From Endocalyx cinctus (Eukaryota; Ascomycota; Sordariomycetes; Amphisphaeriales; Apiosporaceae), in assembly GCA_001600455.1 (NCBI GenBank), contig BCKC01000004.1, positions 2,592,915 through 2,656,914 on the forward strand: 64,000 nucleotides of DNA. The letters are read 5' to 3'. The notes under the pieces were generated by a model, which saw nothing but the letters and a program-made list of their open reading frames with translations, was not told the DNA's origin and searched no databases. Below, in pieces: positions 25,139 to 36,112 of this stretch (position 1 is the first letter of the stretch; each line of letters opens with the position of its first letter). A program made the position numbers and the translations under genes.

Positions 25139-27574
25139 ACTAGGCAATCGAGTTTATTAGGAGCTGTGGCTAGATCATAACATGACCCTCAGGGATTCTT
25201 AATAGATTTTAGAACGTTTTCATCAATTCACAAACAGCGAGAATGAAATTTTCAAATTCCAAGCATCCTATAATAAACATACGAAGTGCCTGATCTCGTG
25301 ACACTTGTCTAATGTACATGGATCCATAGATATTGATTGAGGAGAAATAGTTATCCGCGATCGAGTGTTCTGAGGAGCTTTGTTGAAATACGGTCGTGAT
25401 TTCATACACCGAGGGGGAAAAAAAAAACAGAGAAAAAAGAGAAAAGAAAAAGGACATACAAGGTGAGACGGGACAGACTTGTGACGTTTGAAAAGAGAAC
25501 AAAATTAAGGGTGATGAGATGAAATATCATGTATTGGCGAATGCCGTCCGAATTGGCGCCGGATGAAAATAAGGGCGGTAGGAAAGGCGGGTACCCCTAA
25601 ATACACTTAAAGAACCCTGAAGGATTTAGCCGCCCGCCAGCTCCGCTTCCCGATATTGTCTCAGCCAATCGTCATAGATCGTGTGACCTCATCAGCTACA
25701 AACTCTCCAGACCCTCAAGACCTTACCTAGGTGGGCTTCTAATATTTCTAAGTTGGTATTTACAGATGTTGATCATATACCTGCTTCCTACAAGTTTTAC
25801 TGTACACATATAGCAGGTAATTAGATATAAACAGGCATTGTAAGTGCCTAGGTTTAAGTGCCCTGAGTGCCTAACCTAGGCATTTTGTTAGGCGCTTTTT
25901 TTATGGTGGGGTTCTACTGTCTACACTGAACTTAAAACTACTACGGAGTACAATCTACTATGTATATGTATAAGTAGCGATCACTGTTCTGATGCCGCTT
26001 ATTGGTTGGTTATTCCACTGTATTAAACGCGCAGAATCTTCCTCTCTTTCTATATCACAAGACACCATTTAATCTCCGTTGTCTTTTTATAGTAATATCC
26101 ATGGATATATTATCTATTTATGCTTCTAATCTTTGATTATGACCTACCTATATTGTATAACCAGCAGCCCGAGCTCTATCGTTGAATTAAGTTTGCGTAA
26201 GAAGCTTGTGCCTCATTTTTGCATATGTAAATTATACATTGTGCATATACCCAAGTAAAATATGTAGTGTGGATATTATTCAGTGGACCCTGACTGCGGC
26301 CTCCTGCAAAACCATATATTGTGTGTATGATCATACTGCCACTGCATGGTAGATCTTGAAGCGATCTTGAAGCTGGCTCAGAACTCGTTAAACTAGTTAA
26401 TTTATCTGAAGCTTGTCGCATCGTTCACACTCAATGTACTCTTATTGTTTTGGATTCGCTAGACCAAGGTTGAGCTCGGTAGATGGTATGTTTGCTATTT
26501 TGAATAAAATTTCGATATTTAGATATAAGAACACATTATCTATAGTCAGCTTCAATAATATTGCATATCTATAGCGAAAGTCTTAATATTATCATTACGC
26601 GCGACAAAAAAAAAAAAATTCTCAAGGGTACGGATACTTTCTCACCCAGGTAATTGCTCATTCTTTCATTATATTATTCATGCCAAGAGTGAGACGGGAG
26701 CCAAGATATATCCCCTTAAGCGCGGTCGCCTATATGGCTAAGACAAAGTAAACGACTGGCTCAAAGCTCACCCCAGAGACGGGCCATTTCTATAGATCCA
26801 CCCATAACCAATCAATGACCACCTTCATAGTAGATGAGGCAAAGAAAAGAAAATTTCTACTGTTTTCGCATTCAAGACGAAACAAAGGTGTTCCTAATTA
26901 TCACATAACTTAGTCATTTGACCAGTGACTGGTTTAATACCTGTCGACTGATTTTCAAGATTGGTTTGATACCAAGGTAGGTTCATCATGGGGAGCTTCT
27001 TAGGTAGGTAGCTACTCTCTCTATACTTGGGAATACTTACACTCTTTTATTATTTATCTCCCTCCTAACCATTCTTCCTTTCTTCTATTATCTTTGTATT
27101 CTAAAGATAATTACTTGCCCATATTCCCTTTATTTCCTGTTTTATTTTCACCCTCTCTTTTCCGTCTTTTCTTATTTTCCACTTTTCCCTTTTGTCTTCC
27201 AGGCATGGAGTCACGGAGAACAATAGATCATTGAACAATTAACAAGACACTTCCTTTTTTTGTTCTCTTTTCCCACCTTCATTGTTATTGGAAGTTCAAC
27301 TTTTTTCCTTCGTATCTGGTCACTTTTTAACCTACCTGTTTTCCCTACATACCTTGATGGTATTCGTTTTTACTCTTCTGTCGCCAACGGTTTAATCTAG
27401 TCCATATACGACATCTAAGTCAATATTAGGAGATCCCCTCTCTTTTCTTCTTCTTTTTTTACTTTCTAATATCAACATATATTTCTTTGACATCTTGCAT
27501 ACAATTCTCTCGACGAGCAACTAATTTTGCGACCTCTTGATTTTCGTCATTACCTCTATCACCACTCTAGCGAC
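25139..27574. promoter_or_regulatory. Upstream region of the Prm1 gene
   Basis: Most of this is AT-rich and featureless; words of the TACCTAGG type occur at 25720-25880. From about 27040 to 27500 the plus strand is strongly pyrimidine-rich (CT and TTTC runs), suggesting the promoter and a long leader of prm1. No ORF looks real. Confidence 0.5.
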
Positions 27575-29968
27575 ATGAAGCCTCTACTCTTAGGTAGACG
27601 GGCCCCGCCTCCGCCTCCTGTACCATCTTCGCTCTCTCACGCCTCATTCGAGCTGAATGGCTACAACAAGGGCCCAGACACTCTACAACCTCATGCTGAT
27701 ACTGCTCCGGTCATAACGCCTTACCTTTCGCTTCGTGCGCGGCTTTCGCAGATATGGTTCAACCGATGGACTATTCTTATATTACTGGTCCTAGTCCATT
27801 TCATGCTCACTATAGGTACTTTGAATACCGGCCTCGCTGATGCCAAGGTCAAAGCCTTATCAGCTTGTACCAAGGTCGAGGATGTAGGAAGTGCCATGGC
27901 ATCCATGCCTCATTATCTGTCCGTGGGAGTCAACCGTTTGACGGCAGACGGTATCACCGAGTCTGTTCACGCATTGATGACCGTTCTCGACATGATACTC
28001 ACCGGTATCGAGCAGCTAATTCTCTTCGTTATTTCTATGATGACCGATACCTACGTTTGCCTGATAGCAATGGTTGTTCATGGAGGCTTGAACGCGACTG
28101 CTCTAGCAATCGAGAAGACGACGGACGCGATGAACGACGCTATCGATGGAATCGCAGATGGCATCGCTAGCACGGCAGACGACGCTCAGAAAGTTGTTGA
28201 TAACGTCTACAGCATTGTCGACAAAGGTTTAGATGCGGTCGATAGTGTCACAGCGGCACCTGCTAAGGCAACTTCAGTAATCGGTGACGGGGTGGGTGAA
28301 GTTACCTCGGCCCTAGGGGGTATCTTTGGACGAGACATCCAAACCGAAGATATACCTTTTACCGCCACTACACTACCGCCTCTCGAGACAGGTGCGCCCG
28401 TATATGCCGAGTCCAATGCCGCTATCGATCTCACCAAGCTCGTTCGACGAGAAATTGAAATAAGAGACCTCAGTCTTCCAGCCAAACCAGATATAGCCAA
28501 AGAGATTACCGACAAGATGAATAGCCTGAAGAACATCAGCATCGACACAAGCGGATTTGTTTCAAACTTGAACAACCTTAATCAAAATATTCCCGATTTT
28601 GATGATATAAAGAACATAACGAAGCAGGTTGTGTCATACCCATTCAACCTCATTCGTGAAGAACTGAACAAAACCTATGGTGACTGGGCCTTTGACGATA
28701 GTATTTTCCCTGTCGCTCAGAAAGAAGCGCTCTCTTTCTGCTCCGACAATTCTACACTTAACGATTTCTTCGTGGCTCTATTTGAAATTGTCCGCACTGG
28801 GAAAATAGTAGCCATCGTGCTGCTTTCACTATTGGCGGTCGCTGCCTGTGTCCCCATGACTTATATGGAAATCTGCCGCTACCGGAGACAAAAGACGTAC
28901 GCCAAGCTGTTTTCTAAGCACAGTTACGATAGTTTAGACTGTGGGTATATGTACTCACGTCCATTGACGGCTAGAGTTGGTATTGCACTCGCTTCCAAAG
29001 TTTCAGGCAGCCCGCCTAACGCAGTACGAGAAATTATGACTCGGTGGTTCATCGCGTATGCTACATCGCTTCCAGCTATCTTCGTCTTGTCTCTGGCGTT
29101 AGCTGGTTTTTTCTCGTGCTTCTGCCAGTTTATTCTGTTGAAGGTTATCGAGAAAGAAGTCCCTGCACTTACTCAACAAGTCGGTGATTTTGCCAATCAA
29201 GTTGTCGACAGCTTGGGCAATGTTTCCCAAAGATGGGCAGATGATGCAAACGGCGTGATTAATTCTTTTAGCACCGAGGTGAACGACGACATACTTGGCA
29301 AGGTTACCAATGCCACCTCTGCTGTAAACAGTACCCTTACTACATTCATGGACGAAATAAACAACGGTATCAGTACAGCTTTTGGAGATACTCTTTTCAA
29401 GGATCTGGCTCAGCAAACTGTACGGTGCTTGCTTGGCCTTAAGGTCGAGTCAGTGCAAAAAGGACTAACTTGGGTTCACGATAACGCTCATATCAATTTC
29501 CCGGTTTTTCCGAACGACGTTTTTTCTGTCGGTGCTTCTAAGTCCATCTCGGATGACTCTGACCTCACGTCATTTCTGGCTTCCCCAAGCAGCGTTACAA
29601 CTGACGAGGTAACTGGTGCTGTCCTCCAAGTTACCAGTTGGCTGCGTAACAACATTATTCAAAGCGCACTCATATCCACCGGCTTGCTCCTCATATACGT
29701 CGTTGTGGTCCTGATAGGCGTTATATATGCCATGAGCGTTATGGTAAATCCTCCCGATCGCCGTGGTCGCGCCATTAACGACGAGAAAATACCACCTTCG
29801 CCTGGACGGTCGATGCGGTCAATGAGCGAGACATCTGCCAACCGATCGCCGTACGCCAACGGTGAGCTCGATACGCGATCAGTTCCTGGTGGTCACATAA
29901 GGCAGCATTCAGCGGCCCACACAAGGACAAGTAGTTTTGCTCAGTTTGAGAAGGGGCCGCTGCACTAG
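27575..29968 (+). CDS. prm1: Plasma membrane fusion protein Prm1
   Basis: Prm1 acts at the plasma membrane during mating or hyphal cell fusion, stabilising bilayer merger. The single exon encodes 797 residues from the ATG at 27575; an upstream in-frame TTG at 27527 is not a likely start. After a Pro-rich N-terminus, hydrophobic segments occur at about residues 66-82, 145-170, 412-435, 490-520 and 710-735, the multi-span pattern of Prm1. Motifs typical of fungal Prm1 are TPYLSLRARLSQIWFNRWTI and GSAMASMPHYLSVGVN. Two long extracellular-type loops contain many NxS/T sites (NISI, NTT, NVS, NATS and similar). The cytosolic tail is Ser/Arg-rich. It is convergent with the Pex14-family gene. Length and layout are normal for the family. 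Confidence 0.93.
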   Translation: MKPLLLGRRAPPPPPVPSSLSHASFELNGYNKGPDTLQPHADTAPVITPYLSLRARLSQIWFNRWTILILLVLVHFMLTIGTLNTGLADAKVKALSACTKVEDVGSAMASMPHYLSVGVNRLTADGITESVHALMTVLDMILTGIEQLILFVISMMTDTYVCLIAMVVHGGLNATALAIEKTTDAMNDAIDGIADGIASTADDAQKVVDNVYSIVDKGLDAVDSVTAAPAKATSVIGDGVGEVTSALGGIFGRDIQTEDIPFTATTLPPLETGAPVYAESNAAIDLTKLVRREIEIRDLSLPAKPDIAKEITDKMNSLKNISIDTSGFVSNLNNLNQNIPDFDDIKNITKQVVSYPFNLIREELNKTYGDWAFDDSIFPVAQKEALSFCSDNSTLNDFFVALFEIVRTGKIVAIVLLSLLAVAACVPMTYMEICRYRRQKTYAKLFSKHSYDSLDCGYMYSRPLTARVGIALASKVSGSPPNAVREIMTRWFIAYATSLPAIFVLSLALAGFFSCFCQFILLKVIEKEVPALTQQVGDFANQVVDSLGNVSQRWADDANGVINSFSTEVNDDILGKVTNATSAVNSTLTTFMDEINNGISTAFGDTLFKDLAQQTVRCLLGLKVESVQKGLTWVHDNAHINFPVFPNDVFSVGASKSISDDSDLTSFLASPSSVTTDEVTGAVLQVTSWLRNNIIQSALISTGLLLIYVVVVLIGVIYAMSVMVNPPDRRGRAINDEKIPPSPGRSMRSMSETSANRSPYANGELDTRSVPGGHIRQHSAAHTRTSSFAQFEKGPLH

Positions 29969-31535
29969 GATGATTTGAACGACTAACCTCTGAGGCTGGA
30001 TTCTCTAGAGGAAGATAGAGCGCCCTGCATTTTCGGATAAATGCGTAATTTTTTTTTTTTTTTAAATAATAATTGGTGTTAGCAGGTTGGGGTTTGTGGC
30101 GTTTTTTGCATCATGAGCATTAAGGGGGGCGGGGAAGCCTCATATAGCATAGTCCAAAGCGGGAATGTTTTTGCATTTTAGATTTCATGTTTTCTTTTGT
30201 TATTGCATCCCCCCAGGCGTCTCGATTCTTCGAACCTAGGTCTACAAGGTCTTAAAGAAACAATCATCAAAAAAAATCTCACAGGCTCACGCCAAAACAT
30301 AGGGTTTCTGTACTTATTTATTCTTCTTCTCATACTACTAATGCCGTATTTTCCAATGGTGGTTCTTGTATTCTTCCCGTCCATGATCCGCTCGTGATCA
30401 TCCCTCATACGTCGCTGAGATTTGAAGTTGTGCAAGAAGAGAACTTATCCCCCAGTCCAGCTTGTTCGGTTTGCAAAAGGAAGAAGTGATCCAAAGGGGT
30501 TTGCGGTTGAATATAGTCGGTTAGGGGTATCAAGCTTTAGATGTTAGTTGAGCGGTATATACCAAATACCTCCTTGTAGCCGTTCAAAATCCTCTTCAAG
30601 ATCTGAAATACTACATCAATGACCGAAGTAAATGGATGAAGTATATATTTAAGACAAGTTCCAAACTCTACATACTAATGTACGGGCATGGTTAGGTAAG
30701 TATATACGATCAACATATGACGATACTATAAGTAATGCGCAGGGAGAACAGGCTCGCATTCTGTAAGACAATTTGTGGGTGAAATCGCTTGAATAATTGT
30801 CGGTAGAAAACATTAGCTATTGATCTCAGGTATTCTGGTCTTATTCATATTTTATACGCCCGGATCTTCTTCCCATCCTCATGAAGAGGTGAGCAACCAT
30901 CCTCCGACTAGAGGCATTTGGCTAGTTGATTAATCTTGCTTTCATCGCACTCTCAAACCTACACCACCATCACTACCGACCCACCCAGGGGAATCCGACG
31001 TCCTGTCCTTGTTCCGTTCGTGCCATGTACCACAAAACGTAGACGAAAATATACGGTGTGCGAGCGCCGTGAGAGTAGAAGCACTACGACGACACGGAAA
31101 GATCTCAACCCGCAAAGGCAGTAATTCATCCTTCTTCGCTTCTTTAGCGCACGTAATACACTTGGGCAGCATCGGTGTCCATCAAGGTGACGTGGCTTAT
31201 GGAGCTATTTAATCCATATCTTATGATCTTTCTGAGAAACATCATATATACTGGTTCAAGGATTTGAAGCTTACCACATTTTAGAGCTTCGCACGTTGTC
31301 TAGATCGCTTTGAGATACACTGAACGGCGCGACTTATCCATTCATTCTCCAATAAAAATTGTGATGTTGGCGTTGATTCTGCGTATCTCTTTCTCTTACT
31401 ACCCAATGAGGGCCCAAAATGGCATGCGGCCGACGGACGTGGTAATAGCGGAAAGCCGTTGTTCACGGCCGTGGACAAATTCCGACTAGTATCTGTGGGG
31501 CTGTCCTATTCGCTCTGACTGATAGAACATCGTCC
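29969..31535. other. Convergent intergenic region between prm1 and the Pex14-family gene
   Basis: 1.6 kb with short frames on both strands (such as 30942-31172 and 31281-31478) that lack protein-like organisation. I see no gene; both 3' UTRs should lie at its ends. Confidence 0.5.
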
Positions 31536-32639
31536 CTACCTAGGAGGAGCGACAGCTGCGACGGGAAAGCTCCTAGCACTAAGGAATACACCCTTGACGC
31601 TGCGTATGGTATCTTTCGTCCTCTTGAACTCATCATTCGGCTCCGAGGCTCGCCCGAACCCGAGACCACCACTGTATATTGAGAAGTCGAGAGAGGACTC
31701 GGTCGAGATCTTCTCGAATTCTCTCGATAGATCGCGGATGTCGGCACTCAGTTCCACCGTCTTGTTGGTTCGGCGCTCGGTCATATCGCGCAGTTCCTGC
31801 ATCTGAGCTCGTATCGTGGCTAATTGGGAGACCTGCTTGTCGATAGGGTTCTGCGGAGTCGCGCTACCATCTCTGTTGGAGAGGAGAGATTCTCGGGGTG
31901 AGGTCTGGGTGCCGACGTCCCGGTGGAAAAGCTCCGTGGGATCACTGACAACGCTATCGTTATCCGGGTATATATCTACTTCTCCCTCGCCTGTGCTTGA
32001 TTTAAGCGGCTTCCCGTTCTTGTACGGGATTGTACTCGCGGCAGCCTCGAGTTTGTCGACTAGCGTGATAAGCTTCTCCTTCACGTGAGCGTAGTAATCA
32101 GCTCGGGATTCGTTGAGATCGTTGACCATCGGGTTCACAGCGAACCGAGATACACCGTAAAGAATTGTCCACAAAGTGCCAGACACTGCGAGGATGTTGG
32201 CTAGACGTGATGGCGTGATGAGAGGTGGAGGGCGGCGTGGCTTTACGAGAAATTCCGGATACGTAATGATTGGGGTAGCGTCGATAGGCGGCGAAGCTGT
32301 TGAGGCTGAAGGTGCAGTGATAGATAGGGATTTTTCGGATGGTTCATCAGATGGCGTCTTGTCTGAAGTCGGAGCGGTATCCCTGGCTTCGGCTAATAGC
32401 TTCTCAATGTCGGTCTCGCTGTATCCCTTGCCCTTCAGAAACTCGGCCTTCTGCTCATTGCTGTGATCCCGTACACCGTCATCATTCAGAAATTTCCTGG
32501 CTTGCTCAAGATCTGGGATGCTACTTGGTATTGTCGATTTATTGGTCTCGGTGGTGGCAGCAACGTCAGAATCACTCGTTGCATCGACAGATGAACTCTG
32601 CTGCCAAGTTGGTATCTCGGGCTTTTTGGTGTCAGACAT
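31536..32639 (-). CDS. Pex14-family peroxisomal membrane docking protein (Pex14/Pex33-like)
   Basis: Pex14-type proteins dock the import receptors Pex5/Pex20 at the peroxisome membrane. The single exon runs from the ATG at 32639 (MSDTKKPEIPTW) for 367 residues; a further in-frame start 41 codons upstream is in A/T-rich leader and is unlikely. The N-terminal domain at about residues 37-80 (IPDLEQARKFLNDDGVRD, then EQKAEFLKGKGYSETDIEKL) has the three-helix pattern of the Pex14 N-terminal receptor-binding fold. A hydrophobic segment follows near residues 145-165 (LANILAVSGTLWTILYGVSR). A coiled-coil-like region (about 280-330) comes next. The middle holds DPTELFHRDVGTQTSP. Whether this is the main Pex14 or the second, Pex14/17-like protein (Pex33) of filamentous fungi is not settled here; the lack of a long Pro-rich region favours the latter. 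Confidence 0.8.
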   Translation of the reverse strand: MSDTKKPEIPTWQQSSSVDATSDSDVAATTETNKSTIPSSIPDLEQARKFLNDDGVRDHSNEQKAEFLKGKGYSETDIEKLLAEARDTAPTSDKTPSDEPSEKSLSITAPSASTASPPIDATPIITYPEFLVKPRRPPPLITPSRLANILAVSGTLWTILYGVSRFAVNPMVNDLNESRADYYAHVKEKLITLVDKLEAAASTIPYKNGKPLKSSTGEGEVDIYPDNDSVVSDPTELFHRDVGTQTSPRESLLSNRDGSATPQNPIDKQVSQLATIRAQMQELRDMTERRTNKTVELSADIRDLSREFEKISTESSLDFSIYSGGLGFGRASEPNDEFKRTKDTIRSVKGVFLSARSFPVAAVAPPR

Positions 32640-34648
32640 TATAATTATTACGTGATATTTAAAAATATAGTATATATAAGAGCGTGTCTTTTGATTGACG
32701 GATAATGGGATATTTACAGAAACAAGAGAAGGACAATAAGAACAAGAAGTAATAGAGAGCAAGCAATTGAGCTTGTCGCGCCTCGGAAATGACGATCTAA
32801 TGATACCTCGGCATCACAAACGTAAAGTTCTAAGCTAACAAGTAGAGAAATTTGGTTATAAAGTGTTATTCATTTAAGCAAGCTATCTTTTCACTACGCC
32901 ACAATTTCGGCAATAACCTTGGAACTCGGTGGCGCATACACGTGACTCTAATCAGCCATTGTTGGAATTGATTCAACACCCATTCCTACTTAGACATGAC
33001 ATTTTTCTATGATATTCGGATACATTATTATTGTATTGATAAATTTATTTATTTGATAATTCATATCGAATATTATATTCTTACGATTCAGCATTATCTG
33101 CTCTTTTAACCTGTGTTGTGAGTTTCAAAGTTGACAGGAGGATCCCATATTTAATCTTGTCTCGTGTTTGTTACAACATCCATTTGTACCAATAATCCGG
33201 AAGCGCTCCCATAAGCTGGCGAGACACGCACGAGTCGATTGGTCTACACTCCCACGTCAATATACTTTGAGAACAGTAGCTACCATCATAATATCCTAAC
33301 TGTAATATCCAGGTCATAACCGTATACCGGCCAAAAGCTGAGTCGCCAGTCCCGATCCTATCAAATCGAGGCGGTCGCAAAGACCGAACCTACTAGCCAC
33401 AACCTACTGGTTCTTATTGACCTCGTCATATCAAACGTAAACAGATACGTATCCTGTAAGTGTCAGCCGCAGATCAAATGTAGGCATACGATTTCATTTA
33501 GAACCGATTTTTTTTTTATTGGCCTCTTTACTTTTCCCCACTGTCACATATCCATTTCCGCGAGCCGAAGTTAGGTGGTCAAAGGAGTCGAAGCTGTCTC
33601 CATCAATGTCCCAATCGTGAAAATACCAGCATCCAAGTTTGGAAACGAACAAGAAATCAACCCCGTATATGAATAAGAAAAGAATTTCGAATTGATATTT
33701 CGCTGAAATGAAAGAATGATAGATATAACACATCGTGTGGAGATATTGAATTGGGCCGAGAGGTTTGAAAAATTGATGGAAGTTTCCATCAAATCTGTCT
33801 GGTAAAGTTATGTCGGGCAGGATGAAGTCATGATATTTTTTTTTTTTTAAAGAAAATGAAATAAGATAAAATAAACTGGAAGCCTAGAGCTATCCATTGT
33901 TTGTCATTAACAAAAAAAAAAAACAAGTTATGACGGTGTGGTATGATGGTGTAACGGTACAAGCGACCCCCATTCTACACATCAAGCCATAAAATATATG
34001 TGCATTTCATTTGGATACATTGAATAATATATCAGAGGCGCAGTGCGCGGCTGCATTTGACACGGGCTTTTACTTCTTGTTGATTGGAAGTATTCGGTCT
34101 TGTTATGCTATGTTATGTTGTGTTGCTTGCTTACATATATTTATTACACGACCTCTTTCATCAATCACATTATCCAACACTCCACGCAACCATTTGTTTC
34201 CTCAACCCCTTCTTTTCTTATTTACGCTTGCCATCGAGGCCAGGGCAGACTGGAATGAACATTTCAGTGAAAAGTGCATCAAGTGCGATATTGGGAAAGT
34301 TATCCAAGAATTGCAGCTTGTAGGATCAGCATCTTAGCTCTGTCGTCATCTTGTTTGCTGGCGATAGCGTATCACAATCGGGCTTGTTTCATTATTACAC
34401 CGCGATCCCAAGCTTATTTCAACCCGTAAAGCCCTTTCTATCTTGATATCTTTTTATCCCAAGCCACCTCCAAAAATTCTTAAGGCCGAGATCTGAGTCC
34501 TTCCGGTAGCCATTTATTTGGACCAATCAATCTATTTAACAACCAATCAATCCCTCAACCCCATATCCTTCGCATTCTTTATTTCTTCTTCCCTGGTTCA
34601 TCACCAATAAAGTATTTTCAATATTGCTCATAATTACTCTCAACCAAA
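32640..34648. promoter_or_regulatory. Divergent intergenic region between Pex14-family gene and ies2
   Basis: 2 kb of AT-rich DNA with poly-T/A tracts near 33508, 33838 and 33910. A minus-strand frame at 33171-33380 is the only slightly protein-like piece and is unsupported. The proximal ies2 promoter holds a duplicated CCAAT element (separate entry). Confidence 0.5.
34522..34552 (+). promoter_or_regulatory. Pair of CCAAT boxes in the ies2 promoter
   Basis: The word ACCAATCAATC occurs twice, starting at 34522 and 34542, exactly 20 bases apart, about 100 bases upstream of the ies2 start. CCAAT is the recognised site of the fungal HAP/CBC complex. Function here is inference. Confidence 0.45.
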
Positions 34649-36112
34649 ATGCCGCCTCGTCCTCGTCGCGCAGCTGCCCAGAGGGCAAATACGGCCATCA
34701 CTGACATGGTTGATAGCGACAATCATACTAGTAGTCGGACGGGTAGAATCATTATGTCGTCTAGATCATCTCGTCGATCTGAGGGTAAGAGCGCCGCTGC
34801 ATCCGTATCGCGCGGCCCTCCGTCGTCACCCTCAGATTCTAACCAGCATATTCACTTAACAGTTAAACTTCCCGCGAGTAAACTTCGTCAGGCCACATCC
34901 ACTCAGCCCAGCTCATCGGGGCGGCAATCCGGTCGCGACAGCGTAGGTGGAGGCGAAATCCTCGAGGGCCGGAGAAATCGGTCGCAGAAAAAGAGTTACG
35001 TTGTCGAGACTAGTGACGATGACGACGACGATGAAGAGGATCCCACAGCTGATGTAGACGAAGACGACGACGAGGACGCCGAAGGAGAAGACGACGACGA
35101 TATGCTCGGTATGGACGAAGGCGAGGAGGATGCCGAGGGCGAAATCGTGGCTGCCGACACTATGGATATTGATGCGGAAGGAGAAGACGACGATGAAGAT
35201 GCCGAAGGGGAAGACGACGACATGGAAATGGACCCTATCCCACCTCCGGCACCCGTAATCAAAGTTTCAAAGCCATCGGGCAAGAGCAGCGCTAGCAAGT
35301 CAAAGTCTTCGTCTAAAGCTTCTGCTAAAATGTCGGCGAAGCAAGCTAAGGACAGTGACGAGGAGCTCAGTGAGTTAGAAAGCGAGACAGACGAGATACA
35401 AGACACGGTGAAAGTCGGAGGAGGTGACGAGGAAGATGCCGAAGGTGAAGACGAAGAAATCGAAGAGGGCGAACCTGCGGATGACGAAGAAATGGGTACC
35501 GATGACAACGATACGACGGGTATCATGAGTCGCGCCGAGACTCCAGATCTGACACGGATGACAAAAAGACAACGTGCTCGGTTTGAAGAAAACGGAGATG
35601 TACTTATGAAGCTTTCCGACGGTCTGTCGTTTATCACGTCAAATTTGAAGTACACTTTGGCTAATAGTTAAAACAGAGGTACAAGCAAAGAAGCACTTCA
35701 CGGCAGAAGAGTTATCTATGCGCCGTGCTGAGATGGCTCGACGAAGGCGTAATTTGAGCGAGAAACGAAATGAAGAAGTCAAAGTGAGTCGAGCTCTTTT
35801 ATAGCCGTAACGGGACTCAAGTGCGGCGTTAATCTACAATGAAATACTAACTAACTATTGTTATAATAGATGGAAACCATCAATAAACTTCTCAAGAAGC
35901 AGGCACCCAAGACTAAAGGTAAAGCTCAATTAGGGGACGACCAAACACCTGATGTTGATTCCCAAAAACCAAATCCCATCTTTGTTCGGTGGGTAAGTAA
36001 TAAGGATGGTAGCCAAGTGTCTGTACCCGACGAAATGCTATCCGGTCCGGCTGGTAAAGTCTTTATCCCGGGTGGCTTGAAGAGTGGGAAGTTGGTAGAG
36101 GAGGTGCCATAG
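34649..36112 (+). CDS. ies2: INO80 chromatin-remodelling complex subunit Ies2 (INO80B, PAPA-1 domain)
   Basis: Ies2 is a nuclear INO80-complex subunit that stimulates remodeller ATPase activity. Three exons (34649-35621, 35677-35783, 35870-36112) join to 440 codons; introns are 55 and 86 bases. The first exon encodes a Ser/Arg N-terminus and then a very acidic region in which the word DAEGE recurs at residues 143, 161, 175, 184 and 263. The conserved PAPA-1 part follows: MTKRQRARFEENGDVLMKL, then EVQAKKHFTAEELSMRRAEM and ARRRRNLSEKRNEEVKMETI, ending NKLLKKQAPK. The tail has a PNPIFVRWVSNKDGSQVSVP segment. Restoration of LSDEVQAKKH across the first intron fixes the splice. Confidence 0.92.

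Noticed and set aside
31009..31478. Short frames on both strands between prm1 and the Pex14-family gene
   Set aside because: Mutually overlapping with no consistent composition or splice signals.
33171..33380. Minus-strand 69-codon frame with some protein-like words
   Set aside because: No start context, splice partner or recognised motif; kept only as a note in the intergenic entry.
34996..35655. Minus-strand 219-codon frame, nearly all Ser
   Set aside because: It is the antisense of the acidic repeats of Ies2; its composition mirrors the GAC/GAA codons.
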